Assembly (NCBI RefSeq): GCF_020509005.1
Contig: NC_063013.1
Location: forward strand, 1,426,001 to 1,490,000
Source: Fulvia fulva
Lineage: Eukaryota > Ascomycota > Dothideomycetes > Mycosphaerellales > Mycosphaerellaceae
DNA length: 64,000 nt
Direction: 5' to 3'
The position numbers and the translations under genes were made by a program. The notes below the pieces were generated by a model. It was not told the origin of the DNA and ran no database searches. It saw only the letters and a program-made list of their open reading frames with translations. Positions 47,160 to 55,459 of the stretch are shown piece after piece (the first letter of the stretch is position 1; each line of letters starts with the position of its first letter).

Positions 47160-48380
47160 ATAGGTAACTACGCTACCGATAGAGGTGTTAACCTCGACAA
47201 CTAAGACACTCTATTCTACTTTAGTAAGTAGGCTAATATCCCCTTCTCGAACGCCGCTACCTTTAGTACCTAGGTAAACGCTAACCCCGATACCGCCTAC
47301 GCTCTTATTAACCGTACCGTCTCCTCTTTCCGCGAGACCGCCTAGTAGGTCGAGCAAGTAAACAACTAAGTAATATACCTTTAAGGTATTATAAATACCT
47401 TCTAGAACCTCGTACCGTACGCCGACGATAACCGCCGCTAGTACTTCTCTAAGAAGGTTAACGACCTAGACGAGTTCGACGGTAATAAGAGTAAGTTCGA
47501 GGCATTTAAGACATAGCTTACTATTAAGCTATTAGCTAATGCCGACCACTTTCCGTAAGAGAAGGACAAGGTTACGTATGTCTTCTCCCTCCTTTAGGGA
47601 GACGCCGCGGCTTAGGTATAATACTATATCGATAACGCTACGTAGACTATCGGCTACCCGGACGTCCTTACCTTAATATAGGACCTCCGTACTGCCTTTA
47701 GTGATCTAGACCGTAGAGCTACCGCCTAGAACGTATTCTATAACCTCCTCTAGAAGAATAAGAGCTTCGCCGAGTACCTCGCGGCCTTTAACCGCGATAT
47801 CGGGTTTACCGGCTATAACGAAGAGACTAAGAAGAGCACTCTCCGCCGTAGCTTATTAGTAGAGCTTCTTCGAGCCCTCGAGGATAAGGACGTCGGTACT
47901 ATAAGCTTCCGTAAGCTCGTCGAGACCTACTAGCGCCTCGACTCTAATATAAAATATACCGCCTCTCTCCTCGCTTCCCGTTCTTAAGGTCGTTAGCCTC
48001 GTAGTCCCGGAAGCCACTTCGCTACTCTACTAGGCGCCGCCGCTCCTACGGCTCTCCCTCCCGTCTCTATAGGTAATACTATAGATCTTAGCGCTAGTAC
48101 CGCCGTCCCTCGAGTCTAGGGCCTCGTTAACGGTAAGCTTACTCCCGAAGAGAAGCTTCGCCGTCGCTAGGCCGGACTCTATACCTACTACGGCGGTCTA
48201 GGCTATATCATAGTTAACTATCCGTAGCTCGCTACCCGTAACGCCTGTAACCTAGTTCGCGGCGCTATCGGCGCTATCGAGCCTACTCCTACTACTCCCG
48301 CTAAGTAGGAAAAAGCCTAGGTCTTCCTTATCGACGCGATAAAGACTAAGAATAACGTTTACCGAAAGTAAAGAGAGGAA
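47160..48380 (+). pseudogene. Element F gag relic with degraded zinc knuckle
   Basis: A long frame with RIP stops. The capsid-like part includes FFSKKVNDLDEFDGNKSKFE near 47,440-47,500 and later AARDYVGTISFR-like sequence. The knuckle near 48,180-48,232 reads GLYTYYGGLGYIIVNYP, where the pattern predicts Cys, Cys, His and Cys; each is now Tyr, as expected from TGC-to-TAC and CAC-to-TAC changes. Confidence 0.6.
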
Positions 48381-48389
48381 AGAAGTTAA

Positions 48390-49595
48390 GGATTAATATA
48401 GTATAGCTAGACCTATACGACGAGACGGGTAAGGACTACGCTTATAAACCGTTCGTTACGAATATAAATATCGGTTTAAAGAAACTCTCTTCTTCTAATC
48501 TTACTCTTATAGATACTAGCGTACTAGGCGAGTCTTTTATAGACTATAAACTCGCGACCTCTCTTAACCTCGAACCCTAGGAACTAAAGTACCCTTATAC
48601 CCTTAAACTCTTTAACGGTACGGAGACTACTACTAGTAAGTTAATCACTCTCGGAGGCAAGCGTATGTCGATTACTAGCTTCCTTACGTCCCTACCGTAT
48701 TAGAAGTTTATCCTCGGCCTCCTCTAGTTTAGATGATACTAACCTATTATCGACTAGACTTCCCTTACTATTAGCTTCCCTCTAGAAGCTCCTCCGGCAC
48801 CTCCGCCTTCTCCGCCGCCTTAGCGCGGTCCTAAGTATACTAAGATCTTCTAGGTAAACGCCGCTACCTTTACTACTACTACTAAGTAGCCTAAAGCTTA
48901 AGTCTTCGCCGCCTCTCTCCGCGATATCGACATCGCCCTCGAGAAGCTCGATAAGAAGCGTATACCTACCGACCCTACTACGAAGGTCCCTCCTTAGGCA
49001 CACTACATCCTCTACGTATTCGATACTAAAGCCGTAGACGAGCTACCTCCTTATCGCCCTTACGACTATAAGATTAAGCTAGAAGAAGGTATAGAGATAC
49101 CGTTCGGACCGCTATATTCTATATCCCGAGAAGAGCTTATCGTCCTTAAGAGATACCTCGAAGAGAACCTAAAGAAGGGGTTTATTCGAGCGAGCCGTTC
49201 TAGCGCTAGTAGTCCCGTTATATTCGTTAAGAAGCCCGGCGGTAGCCTACGCTTCTACGTAGACTACCGAGGCTTAAACGCTATTATAGAGAAGAACCGC
49301 TACCTAATACTATTGATTTAGGAGACGCTCGAGCGCCTCTTTAAGGCTAAGTACTTCACTAAGCTCGATGTTATCGCTACGTTTAACAAGTTACGAATAG
49401 TAGAAGGACACGAGTATCTTATAGCCTTCCGTACTCGCTACGGGCTATTAGAGTCGCTCGTTATGCCCTTCGGCGTTTATAACGGGCCTAGTACCTTCTA
49501 GAACTTTATTAACGACATCCTTTAGGAGTTCCTCGATCAGTTCTATACTACCTATATCGACGACATCCTAGTCTATAGCGAGACTAAGGAGGAGT
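48390..49595 (+). pseudogene. Element F pol relic, part 1 (protease and RT)
   Basis: Protease-like start near 48,500 (LIDTSVLGESFIDYKL), RT entry [20 protein letters not shown] near 49,040-49,110, [16 protein letters not shown] near 49,240, and the catalytic segment TYIDDILVYSETKEE near 49,550-49,592, where the solo LTR interrupts. An ORF on the opposite strand (48782-49003) is a shadow. Confidence 0.75.
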
Positions 49596-50120
49596 TGTCA
49601 GGGCGAGAGCCTGGCCTGTGAGATGCAAGGGTGAAAGCGAGAATGCAGGTGCGAAGTGCAGATGCAAAAGGGTATAGTATGATTGCTACACAAAACAAAA
49701 GACGAAGAAAGCAAGAGAGGCCTGGGGAAGGCCAGATATTTATACGCGACCCTCGCGAGTGCGTGTCCCCGCATCAACAGGGCTAACCCGTGCGAAGCCG
49801 CGCTCAGCAGCTTTGCTCAAAACCTTATTCCAACCTGCCCTACGTTCCGAGTCTTCCACGTGCTTCTTCCAGGGTCCAGCGCAGTCGCGGGTGCTCGCGG
49901 GAGTGCCGTGAGTCACACAGTCACGAGCCGAAGTGAATCTGTCAAGGTTTGGTAGAGGGGTGAATTTGGAGGGCTGGGTCCCGTAGTGAATGTTGCGGGG
50001 CATGTGATTCTTGGCGCTCACACACCAAGCTGGACTGTCACTTCTTGACGACTTCTGAGCACTCTGAGGCTCTTCTGTCCCCACCTTCTGTACACTCTGT
50101 GGGGAGACCATGACAGGAGT
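49591..50120. repeat. 5-bp target duplication flanking the solo LTR
   Basis: GGAGT at 49591-49595 and again at 50116-50120, directly outside the TG...CA ends of the solo LTR. The RT frame of element F is continuous when one copy and the LTR are removed. Confidence 0.9.
49596..50115 (+). repeat. Solo LTR, 520 bp, not RIP-mutated
   Basis: It begins TGTCAGGG and ends CATGACA, with terminal inverted repeat TGTCA/TGACA and a 5-bp duplication. A TATA-like ATATTTATACGCG lies at about 49,734-49,746, which favours plus orientation. CpA and TpG are common, so it post-dates RIP of element F. It is not related by eye to the CfT-I-like LTR or to the RIP-altered LTR families in the window, so it marks another recently active LTR family. 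ORFs inside it (49683-49955 and 49740-50111) are not credible genes. Confidence 0.88.
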
Positions 50121-50230
50121 ACCGCGAGCACGTCTATAAGGTCCTTTAGAAGCTCGTAGACGCCGGCTTATAGCTTAATAACGACAAGTACGAGTTTAAG
50201 AAGACCGAAGTCAAGTTCCTTAGTTTAATT
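50116..50230 (+). pseudogene. Element F pol relic, part 2 (RT end)
   Basis: It continues part 1 after the solo LTR: EYREHVYKVL-KLVDAGL-LNNDKYEF and KTEVKFLSLIITVDG, the usual RT end. LINE-A copy 2 begins after the 14-bp duplication at 50231-50244. Confidence 0.75.
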
Positions 50231-50244
50231 ATTACCGTAGACGG
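50231..50244 (+). repeat. LINE-A copy 2 target-site duplication, left copy
   Basis: ATTACCGTAGACGG recurs exactly at 62224-62237. Confidence 0.93.
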
Positions 50245-50825
50245 ATATTAGAGCTAGGTAAAAAACCGCCTAAAACGCTTATCGATCTCTACGCCAAAAT
50301 AAGACACATTCGAAAGCTCTTATTAAGGCTATTCTAACAATATACAAAGTAGGCCACTGCCCCTAGGACTAAGGGAGTTCTACCTTATTTAATCTAGATA
50401 GCTTAAAGCTCTCTTCACCCTGTTTCTTTAGCTCTAAACGCCGCGGAGGTGCCTAGCTACATTAGGCAACTCCTAGGTAATAGTAGCCTAGGCTACGGTA
50501 CTAACGGCGCCTACGGCCCTATAGGCGAAGCCCCCCTAAGACAACTAGTAGCAACTTATAGAGGACGCAAAAAGTATAGAAACTAACGATTAGCTCCCTT
50601 ACCGGTCTCTATAGGTAATGATCACTTAGCTACGTACGGCGCTTATACTATCGTATTACCGAGGATAACAAGAAATAAGGACGACGTCCTAGGCGATTAG
50701 CAAGGCCACCCGGAATCAACACCCCTATAGCTAGGCATCGGTCGCGGCATCGATACTAGGCCCCCGCCTAACGTACGATGTAGTTACGATCCGTATTATA
50801 GCAAAGGAAGACTAGGCCGAAGTTA

Positions 50826-50830
50826 CGAAG
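50826..50830 (+). repeat. CfT-I-like element target-site duplication, left copy
   Basis: CGAAG, repeated at 57813-57817. LINE-A copy 1 has a single ACGAAG at the matching position (21495-21500), which confirms the empty site. Confidence 0.95.
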
Positions 50831-51257
50831 TGTTAGGTTTGGTATAACCTAATGATATCACAAGATCAGAAGACCAAGCTCAATCGGGTTTTGTCTCGTG
50901 GCCGATGGAAGGTGAGGGAGAGTGATGAAGCAGTAGCTGTCTCGTCTTGTAAAGACCAAGCAGCAGTGAGGCAGAGGTTGGGTTGTGGTGTATTCCAAAC
51001 AGTGATATTGAACAGTGAGTTGAACGCCTCGAACCATAAGGGTACGATGCGTTCCTAAATACAAAGGAAATTCCATTCCTTTCCTGTGCCTACCGTGCCT
51101 ATCGTGCCTACTGTGCCTAAGTCCGCAGGCACTCCAGGCACTCCAGGCACTCCAGGCACTCTGCAGCGGCTGTGCCCGCCTAGCTGTGGGCCGCGCCTGT
51201 CATTAGTGCGGGCTATTGATTGGCTGACGCTCCTTCGGTCGTGTCCGATCCGTAACA
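50831..51257 (-). repeat. 3' LTR of the CfT-I-like element (427 bp)
   Basis: Ends are TGTTA...TAACA. It contains four copies of the 9-bp unit AGGCACTC(C/T) and four of GTGCCTANN. It is the LTR from which transcription on the plus strand could reach the antisense ORF at 51292. Confidence 0.95.
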
Positions 51258-51270
51258 CCATCCCCTCTCT
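51258..51270 (-). other. Polypurine tract
   Basis: On the minus strand the 13 bases directly before the 3' LTR are AGAGAGGGGATGG, the expected primer for plus-strand DNA synthesis. Confidence 0.75.
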
Positions 51271-51291
51271 AGCTTAGCTCGTCCCGAGCTT

Positions 51292-51999
51292 ATGAATAAT
51301 CGAGGTTTCCTTGGGTTGAGCGGTCGTCATGGCTCTCTTCTTTCCTTCAACATGCCCAAGCTGAAACCTTCCAGCACCGAACGTCGCATTCGTCAATCCG
51401 AGAAAATCGAAGCCCTGGGCGAAATCATGGTTCGTCCCTGTCTCCACTGTCGCGAGACGAAGTCGGTCTGTCGTGTCCATGTCGGGTCTGGTCGGTGTGG
51501 TGTCTGTACAAAGGAAAATCGTCGCGACTGTAATGTCAAGGTTACAGAGGCGGAATGGTCGCGTCTGCGCCGTCAGCGCGAGGCTCTCGAGAAAAAGGTG
51601 TCGGAGCATCGTCGAAAGATGCGGGAGCTTAATGAAGCATACGAGGCTTCGCTTCGAAGGATACAGGAAGAAGAGGTCGTGCGCCGGAGGATACAGGAGG
51701 AAGAGGCCGCCGCTTGGGAGAAGAAGGCCCGTCTCCAAAGGGAGCTGGAGCTTCTAGAGCGTCGAGAGACCGAGGCGATCGCAGTGGAGGAGGCTGCCCT
51801 CATGGAGCTTCCGGACGAAGACGTGGTCCCAGGTCCCTCGCTGTCTCTTTCCCCTCCTACTTGGTCCTTGCGTGAGGGTATTTCGGACGACTTCTGGTCT
51901 GATCCGGACTTGCTCTCCGTTCCTGAGCTTCTTGTTTCCGGGAATCTTGGCGCCACTTCTGGAACTGTCGCAGAAGCTGGTAGCAGTTCGCCAGATTAA
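51292..51999 (+). CDS. Antisense ORF: Zn2Cys6-like, coiled-coil protein carried by the CfT-I-like element (up to 235 aa)
   Basis: This gene lies on the strand opposite to gag and pol, 34 bp inside the 3' LTR, and overlaps the last 143 bp of pol. A more likely start is Met21 (51352). Cys50, 53, 60, 69, 72 and 80 are spaced CX2CX6CX8CX2CX7C, within the range of fungal Zn2Cys6 DNA-binding domains, with basic residues between them. Residues about 87-165 are Glu/Arg-rich and predict a coiled coil, including a duplicated (R)RIQEEE unit. Residues about 174-215 are acidic, with Pro and Ser (LPDEDVVPGP, SDDFWSDPDLLSVPELL), like an activation region. The pattern suggests a transcription factor; no function is proven. 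I recall that CfT-I was described with a third ORF, which may be this one. A transcript could start in the LTR, read in the plus direction. Confidence 0.65.
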   Translation: MNNRGFLGLSGRHGSLLSFNMPKLKPSSTERRIRQSEKIEALGEIMVRPCLHCRETKSVCRVHVGSGRCGVCTKENRRDCNVKVTEAEWSRLRRQREALEKKVSEHRRKMRELNEAYEASLRRIQEEEVVRRRIQEEEAAAWEKKARLQRELELLERRETEAIAVEEAALMELPDEDVVPGPSLSLSPPTWSLREGISDDFWSDPDLLSVPELLVSGNLGATSGTVAEAGSSSPD

Positions 52000-54900
52000 T
52001 TCTTGGTTCCCAGGTATTTTCTGATTCGTCGTATCCTTTCCATTTGACAAGGTATCGCTGACCCTTCTTGTCTAGGATTTTTTCGACTTCAAATTCGTTT
52101 TCTGCTTCCGGCTCGAAATGGAAGCTCTCCTGGCAAGGTGTTTCGGCGTCCGCTGGTTCCAACTTGGAGATATGGAAGACCGGGTGGATTTTCGCATCAG
52201 GTGGTAGTCGTAGTCGGTAGTTGACTGGTCCTACGACTTTGTCGATAAAAAATGGTCCGACCTTAACGTGATCCAGTTTCTTGGTCTGTCTTCTTGTCTT
52301 CAGGTTTTTTGTGAGGAGATAGACCTTATCCCCCTCTTTTAGCAGAGGTGCCATTTTTCTCTCGTCTTGCCGTCGTTGAGACAGTCTTTGTTGTGCATCT
52401 TCGATCGCCTTGCGTGCTTCTTTGTGCACTTCCTTGAGAGTTTCCGTCGTCACGATTGCTCTCTCGGCCTGTGGGTGGGATCCAGGTGTTCCGGATAGGT
52501 TAGGGTCCTTGCCAAAGTTCGCATAAAATGGCGTCGTCGAAGTTGTCTCTGATTTGTGGTTGTTCAGTGCGATCTGCGCCATTGGCAGTAATGAAACCCA
52601 GTTGTCTTGTGCGTAGTTGATGTAGTGCCGTAGGTATTGCTCGAGTGTCTGGTTCGTTCTTTCCGTTTGCCCATCCGTCTCTGGATGGTATGCTGTTGAC
52701 AACTTGTGCTTGATTCCAATCGTTCCCATGAGCGTCTTCCAGTAGTTTGATGTGAAGAGCTTGTCTCTGTCTGTAATGAATACTTCCGGGAATCCGTGAT
52801 ATCGGATCAATCTGTCCAGTACGAGGTATCCGAGCTGCTCTGCAGTGTATATTTCTGATGCAGGAATGAAGTGTGCATATTTTGTGAGTCTGTCGACCAT
52901 GACTAGTATCATGTCATAGGCTTGTCCTGTGACTCGATCCTTTGACCTCGGGAGTTTCGTAATGAAGTCCATCGTAACCTCGTCCCATGGTTTCGTTGGT
53001 GGTGTCCTGAACTGTAGGTGACCGTATTTCGCGTGCCGTGCAGCTTTGTTTTGTTGGCAGTGTACGCATTTCTTGATGTAGCGTAGCACCTTAAGTCTCA
53101 TCTGTGGGAATGAGAAGCTGCGCTGTATTAGGTCGACTGTCTTTGAAGTTCCAGGATGTCCGTATGTTGGCTCGTCGTGATGTTGTCGTATGCATTCTTC
53201 TTCTCGATCCTTTGGTACTTGGTACTTTCCTTGCGATATAGGGAACTGTTCTTCCTTGTCGCTTAGGATTCGTACAATGTTGTTGAACTCTCTCGTGTTG
53301 GCACTAAGACTTCCGTCGGGGTTTGTCTTAAGTATTTTGTGTTGCACTGGTTCTTTTCCTTCCATGTAATCGCTTCTTCGGCTCAGCGCATCTGCGCGGC
53401 CGTTCTCTGTTCCTGGAGTGTATTTGATTTCGAACTTGTACTGCCCAAGCAGCTCCGACCAGCGGGCTTGTCTTCGGGTAAGTTCCTTCGTCGTCGTGAA
53501 GTACGTGAGATTCTTGTGGTCTGAAAGAATCGTTAACTTCGGTGGGCCCTCGACGTACACTCTCCAATGTTGCATGGCGGCAACAATGGCTAGAAGCTCC
53601 TTGTCATGGATGTCGTAGTTCTGTTCCGCTGTGGTCATTTTCCGGGAATAATAGGCCACTGGGTGTCTTTTCCCATCGTGTGTCTGTGTTAGACATGCGC
53701 CTATTGCCATATCAGACGCGTCGGTCTCGATGTGGACTTCCTTGCTACCATCGAATAGTCGAAGCGTTGGGGCTGAAGCGCACTGTTCCTTGAGTCTTTT
53801 GAACGCTTCGGTCTGTTCTTTTCCCCATTTCCAGTTGACGTCTTTTCTTGTAAGCATCGTCATTGGTGCTGCTGTCTTTGAATAGTCCTTAATGAATTTC
53901 CGGTTGTAGTTGGCGAGTCCAAGGAATGACTGTACATCCTTGACTGTCTTCGGTTCTGGCCATTCTCTGATTGACTGTGTCTTTGCAGGGTCGATCGTTA
54001 TCCCTGTTGTACTGATGATAAAGCCTAAAAACTTGACTTCTTTCTTGTGGAATTCGCATTTCTCGGGTGCTGTCTTGAATCCGGACTTCGTGAGTCGTTC
54101 GAACACATCTTGAACTTGCTTGGTATGTTCCTGGAGGGATCCTTTTGTGTAGACCAGTATGTCGTCCATGTAAGCAATGACGCATACGTCGAGTAGGTCT
54201 CTAAGTGTTTCGTTGACAAGGTCCTGGCAGGATGCGGGTGCGTTGGTCAATCCCATTGGCATGACCAAGAATTCGTAGAGTCCGTATCTTGTCCTGAAAG
54301 CGGTTTTCCATTCTTCTCCTTCTGCCATTCGGATAGCATAGAAGGCGTCTCGTAGGTCAATCTTCGTGTACCAGTCTGATCCGGTTAATCTGTCTTGTGC
54401 TTCTTCGATGTTGGGTAGCGGATATCGGTTCTTGATCGTGATCTCGTTCAACTTTCGGTAGTCTTGTACGAGTCGTAGTTTCCCGTTTGCTTTTGGAACG
54501 AACATGCATGGAGTTCCTGCACTTGAGGTGGATCGTCGTATCCATCCTTTGGCTAGCTTCTCCTTCAGCCATTCTCGTAGGGTCTGTAGCTCTTTCTCAG
54601 ACATTTGATATAGGGGTCCCCATGGAGGCTCTTTCCCTGGCTGAATGTTTATCTTGTGATCCCATGGTTGGTGCTTAGGTAAGGCGTCCTTGCCTCTTTC
54701 CTCTTCAAAGAGTCGCGACCACTTGCGATACTCCTTGGGAATACTCAACTCTGAGATGTTGGTATCCTTCGATGGTGCGTTACTTCCATCACTTCCAGTG
54801 ACTTCGTGACCCGGCGGCCCCACGCCAGTGTCTGTCCCGGTCGAAGGTGGTTCTTCTGTCCTTCTAGTCGGCGCAAGCTGTATCCTGTTGAGCTGTTTCC

Positions 54901-55459
54901 TTGCCTCATCTGCCAGTGAACGCTGCCACTGCGCAGGCTGAATGTCGATAACGCATTCGCATTCCCTAAATGTGAGTACTCCTCTTCTCCAGTCGATTAC
55001 TGGGTTGTGCTTTCTCAACCAAGGCATACCTAGTACGATGTCATGACTGGCCATATCAGTAACATCCAAGGTAATCTCCTCGTGGTGCCGTTGGATAGCA
55101 AGTGGTAGCAGTATCGTCTCGCGCTCCACGCTGGGTAAGGATGATCCGTCTACCGCGATCAATTCATAACCCTCTTTCTTCTTACAGGTAGCGATCCTGT
55201 TTCTTGTAACAAATGATTCGGAGGCAAAATTCCCGCTCGCTCCGGAATCTATCATGGCATCTGTCTTGTGCCCGTTGACGATAATCTTGGTTCGAAACAC
55301 TGTTGTCGTTGGTGATGCTTGAGCCTTTTCTGTGTTGCATAACTCCCTTCGGTCGCTCATTCCTGGGGAGTTGATCCTTTTCCCTGTTCGTATGTGGAAC
55401 GTCGTGCTTCGTGTCTCGAGGCCTCCGCTTGAACCTGGCGCGAGCCTTTCTGTGTCCAC
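51857..55459 (-). CDS. pol: Pol of the CfT-I-like element (protease, RT, RNase H, integrase, chromodomain)
   Basis: The frame is open from at least 55459 but has no useful ATG there. It lies in the -1 frame relative to gag and overlaps it, so Pol should be made as Gag-Pol by frameshifting at 55378-55384. Domains in order, numbered from 55459: aspartic protease with DSGA at residue 71; RT with YPLPNIEEAQDRL, FLVMPMGLTNAPA and catalytic YMDDILVYT (near 54,165); RNase H with ETDASDMAIGACL and [15 protein letters not shown]; integrase with an HHCC zinc-binding part ending CVHCQQNK (near 53,060) and the catalytic core (MDFITKLPR, FITDRDKLF, YHPETDGQTERTNQ); and a C-terminal chromodomain (EFEVEKILDKKGQRYLVKWK and GYDESENTWEP, near 52,010-52,090) that should direct integration to marked chromatin. 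Uninterrupted, so probably functional. Confidence 0.95.
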   Translation of the reverse strand: MDTERLAPGSSGGLETRSTTFHIRTGKRINSPGMSDRRELCNTEKAQASPTTTVFRTKIIVNGHKTDAMIDSGASGNFASESFVTRNRIATCKKKEGYELIAVDGSSLPSVERETILLPLAIQRHHEEITLDVTDMASHDIVLGMPWLRKHNPVIDWRRGVLTFRECECVIDIQPAQWQRSLADEARKQLNRIQLAPTRRTEEPPSTGTDTGVGPPGHEVTGSDGSNAPSKDTNISELSIPKEYRKWSRLFEEERGKDALPKHQPWDHKINIQPGKEPPWGPLYQMSEKELQTLREWLKEKLAKGWIRRSTSSAGTPCMFVPKANGKLRLVQDYRKLNEITIKNRYPLPNIEEAQDRLTGSDWYTKIDLRDAFYAIRMAEGEEWKTAFRTRYGLYEFLVMPMGLTNAPASCQDLVNETLRDLLDVCVIAYMDDILVYTKGSLQEHTKQVQDVFERLTKSGFKTAPEKCEFHKKEVKFLGFIISTTGITIDPAKTQSIREWPEPKTVKDVQSFLGLANYNRKFIKDYSKTAAPMTMLTRKDVNWKWGKEQTEAFKRLKEQCASAPTLRLFDGSKEVHIETDASDMAIGACLTQTHDGKRHPVAYYSRKMTTAEQNYDIHDKELLAIVAAMQHWRVYVEGPPKLTILSDHKNLTYFTTTKELTRRQARWSELLGQYKFEIKYTPGTENGRADALSRRSDYMEGKEPVQHKILKTNPDGSLSANTREFNNIVRILSDKEEQFPISQGKYQVPKDREEECIRQHHDEPTYGHPGTSKTVDLIQRSFSFPQMRLKVLRYIKKCVHCQQNKAARHAKYGHLQFRTPPTKPWDEVTMDFITKLPRSKDRVTGQAYDMILVMVDRLTKYAHFIPASEIYTAEQLGYLVLDRLIRYHGFPEVFITDRDKLFTSNYWKTLMGTIGIKHKLSTAYHPETDGQTERTNQTLEQYLRHYINYAQDNWVSLLPMAQIALNNHKSETTSTTPFYANFGKDPNLSGTPGSHPQAERAIVTTETLKEVHKEARKAIEDAQQRLSQRRQDERKMAPLLKEGDKVYLLTKNLKTRRQTKKLDHVKVGPFFIDKVVGPVNYRLRLPPDAKIHPVFHISKLEPADAETPCQESFHFEPEAENEFEVEKILDKKGQRYLVKWKGYDESENTWEPRINLANCYQLLRQFQKWRQDSRKQEAQERRASPDQTRSRPKYPHARTK
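55341..55384 (-). promoter_or_regulatory. -1 ribosomal frameshift site with downstream stem-loop
   Basis: The heptamer GGGAAAA (55384-55378 on the minus strand) sits in the gag frame as G GGA AAA, the X XXY YYZ form, eight codons before the gag stop. After a 5-nt spacer, AACTCCC (55372-55366) can pair with GGGAGTT (55347-55341) in a perfect 7-bp stem with an 18-nt loop that contains the gag stop. A -1 slip gives GGG AAA and then AGG ATC, which is the pol frame. Confidence 0.8.

Noticed and set aside
49683..50111. Overlapping ORFs inside the 520-bp solo LTR
   Set aside because: The sequence has LTR ends and a target duplication, and the two ORFs overlap on opposite strands without domains.
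50852..51058. 68-codon ORF present identically in both LTRs (also 57398-57604)
   Set aside because: It is identical because LTRs are copies. It lies antisense to the LTR transcript and has no recognisable features.
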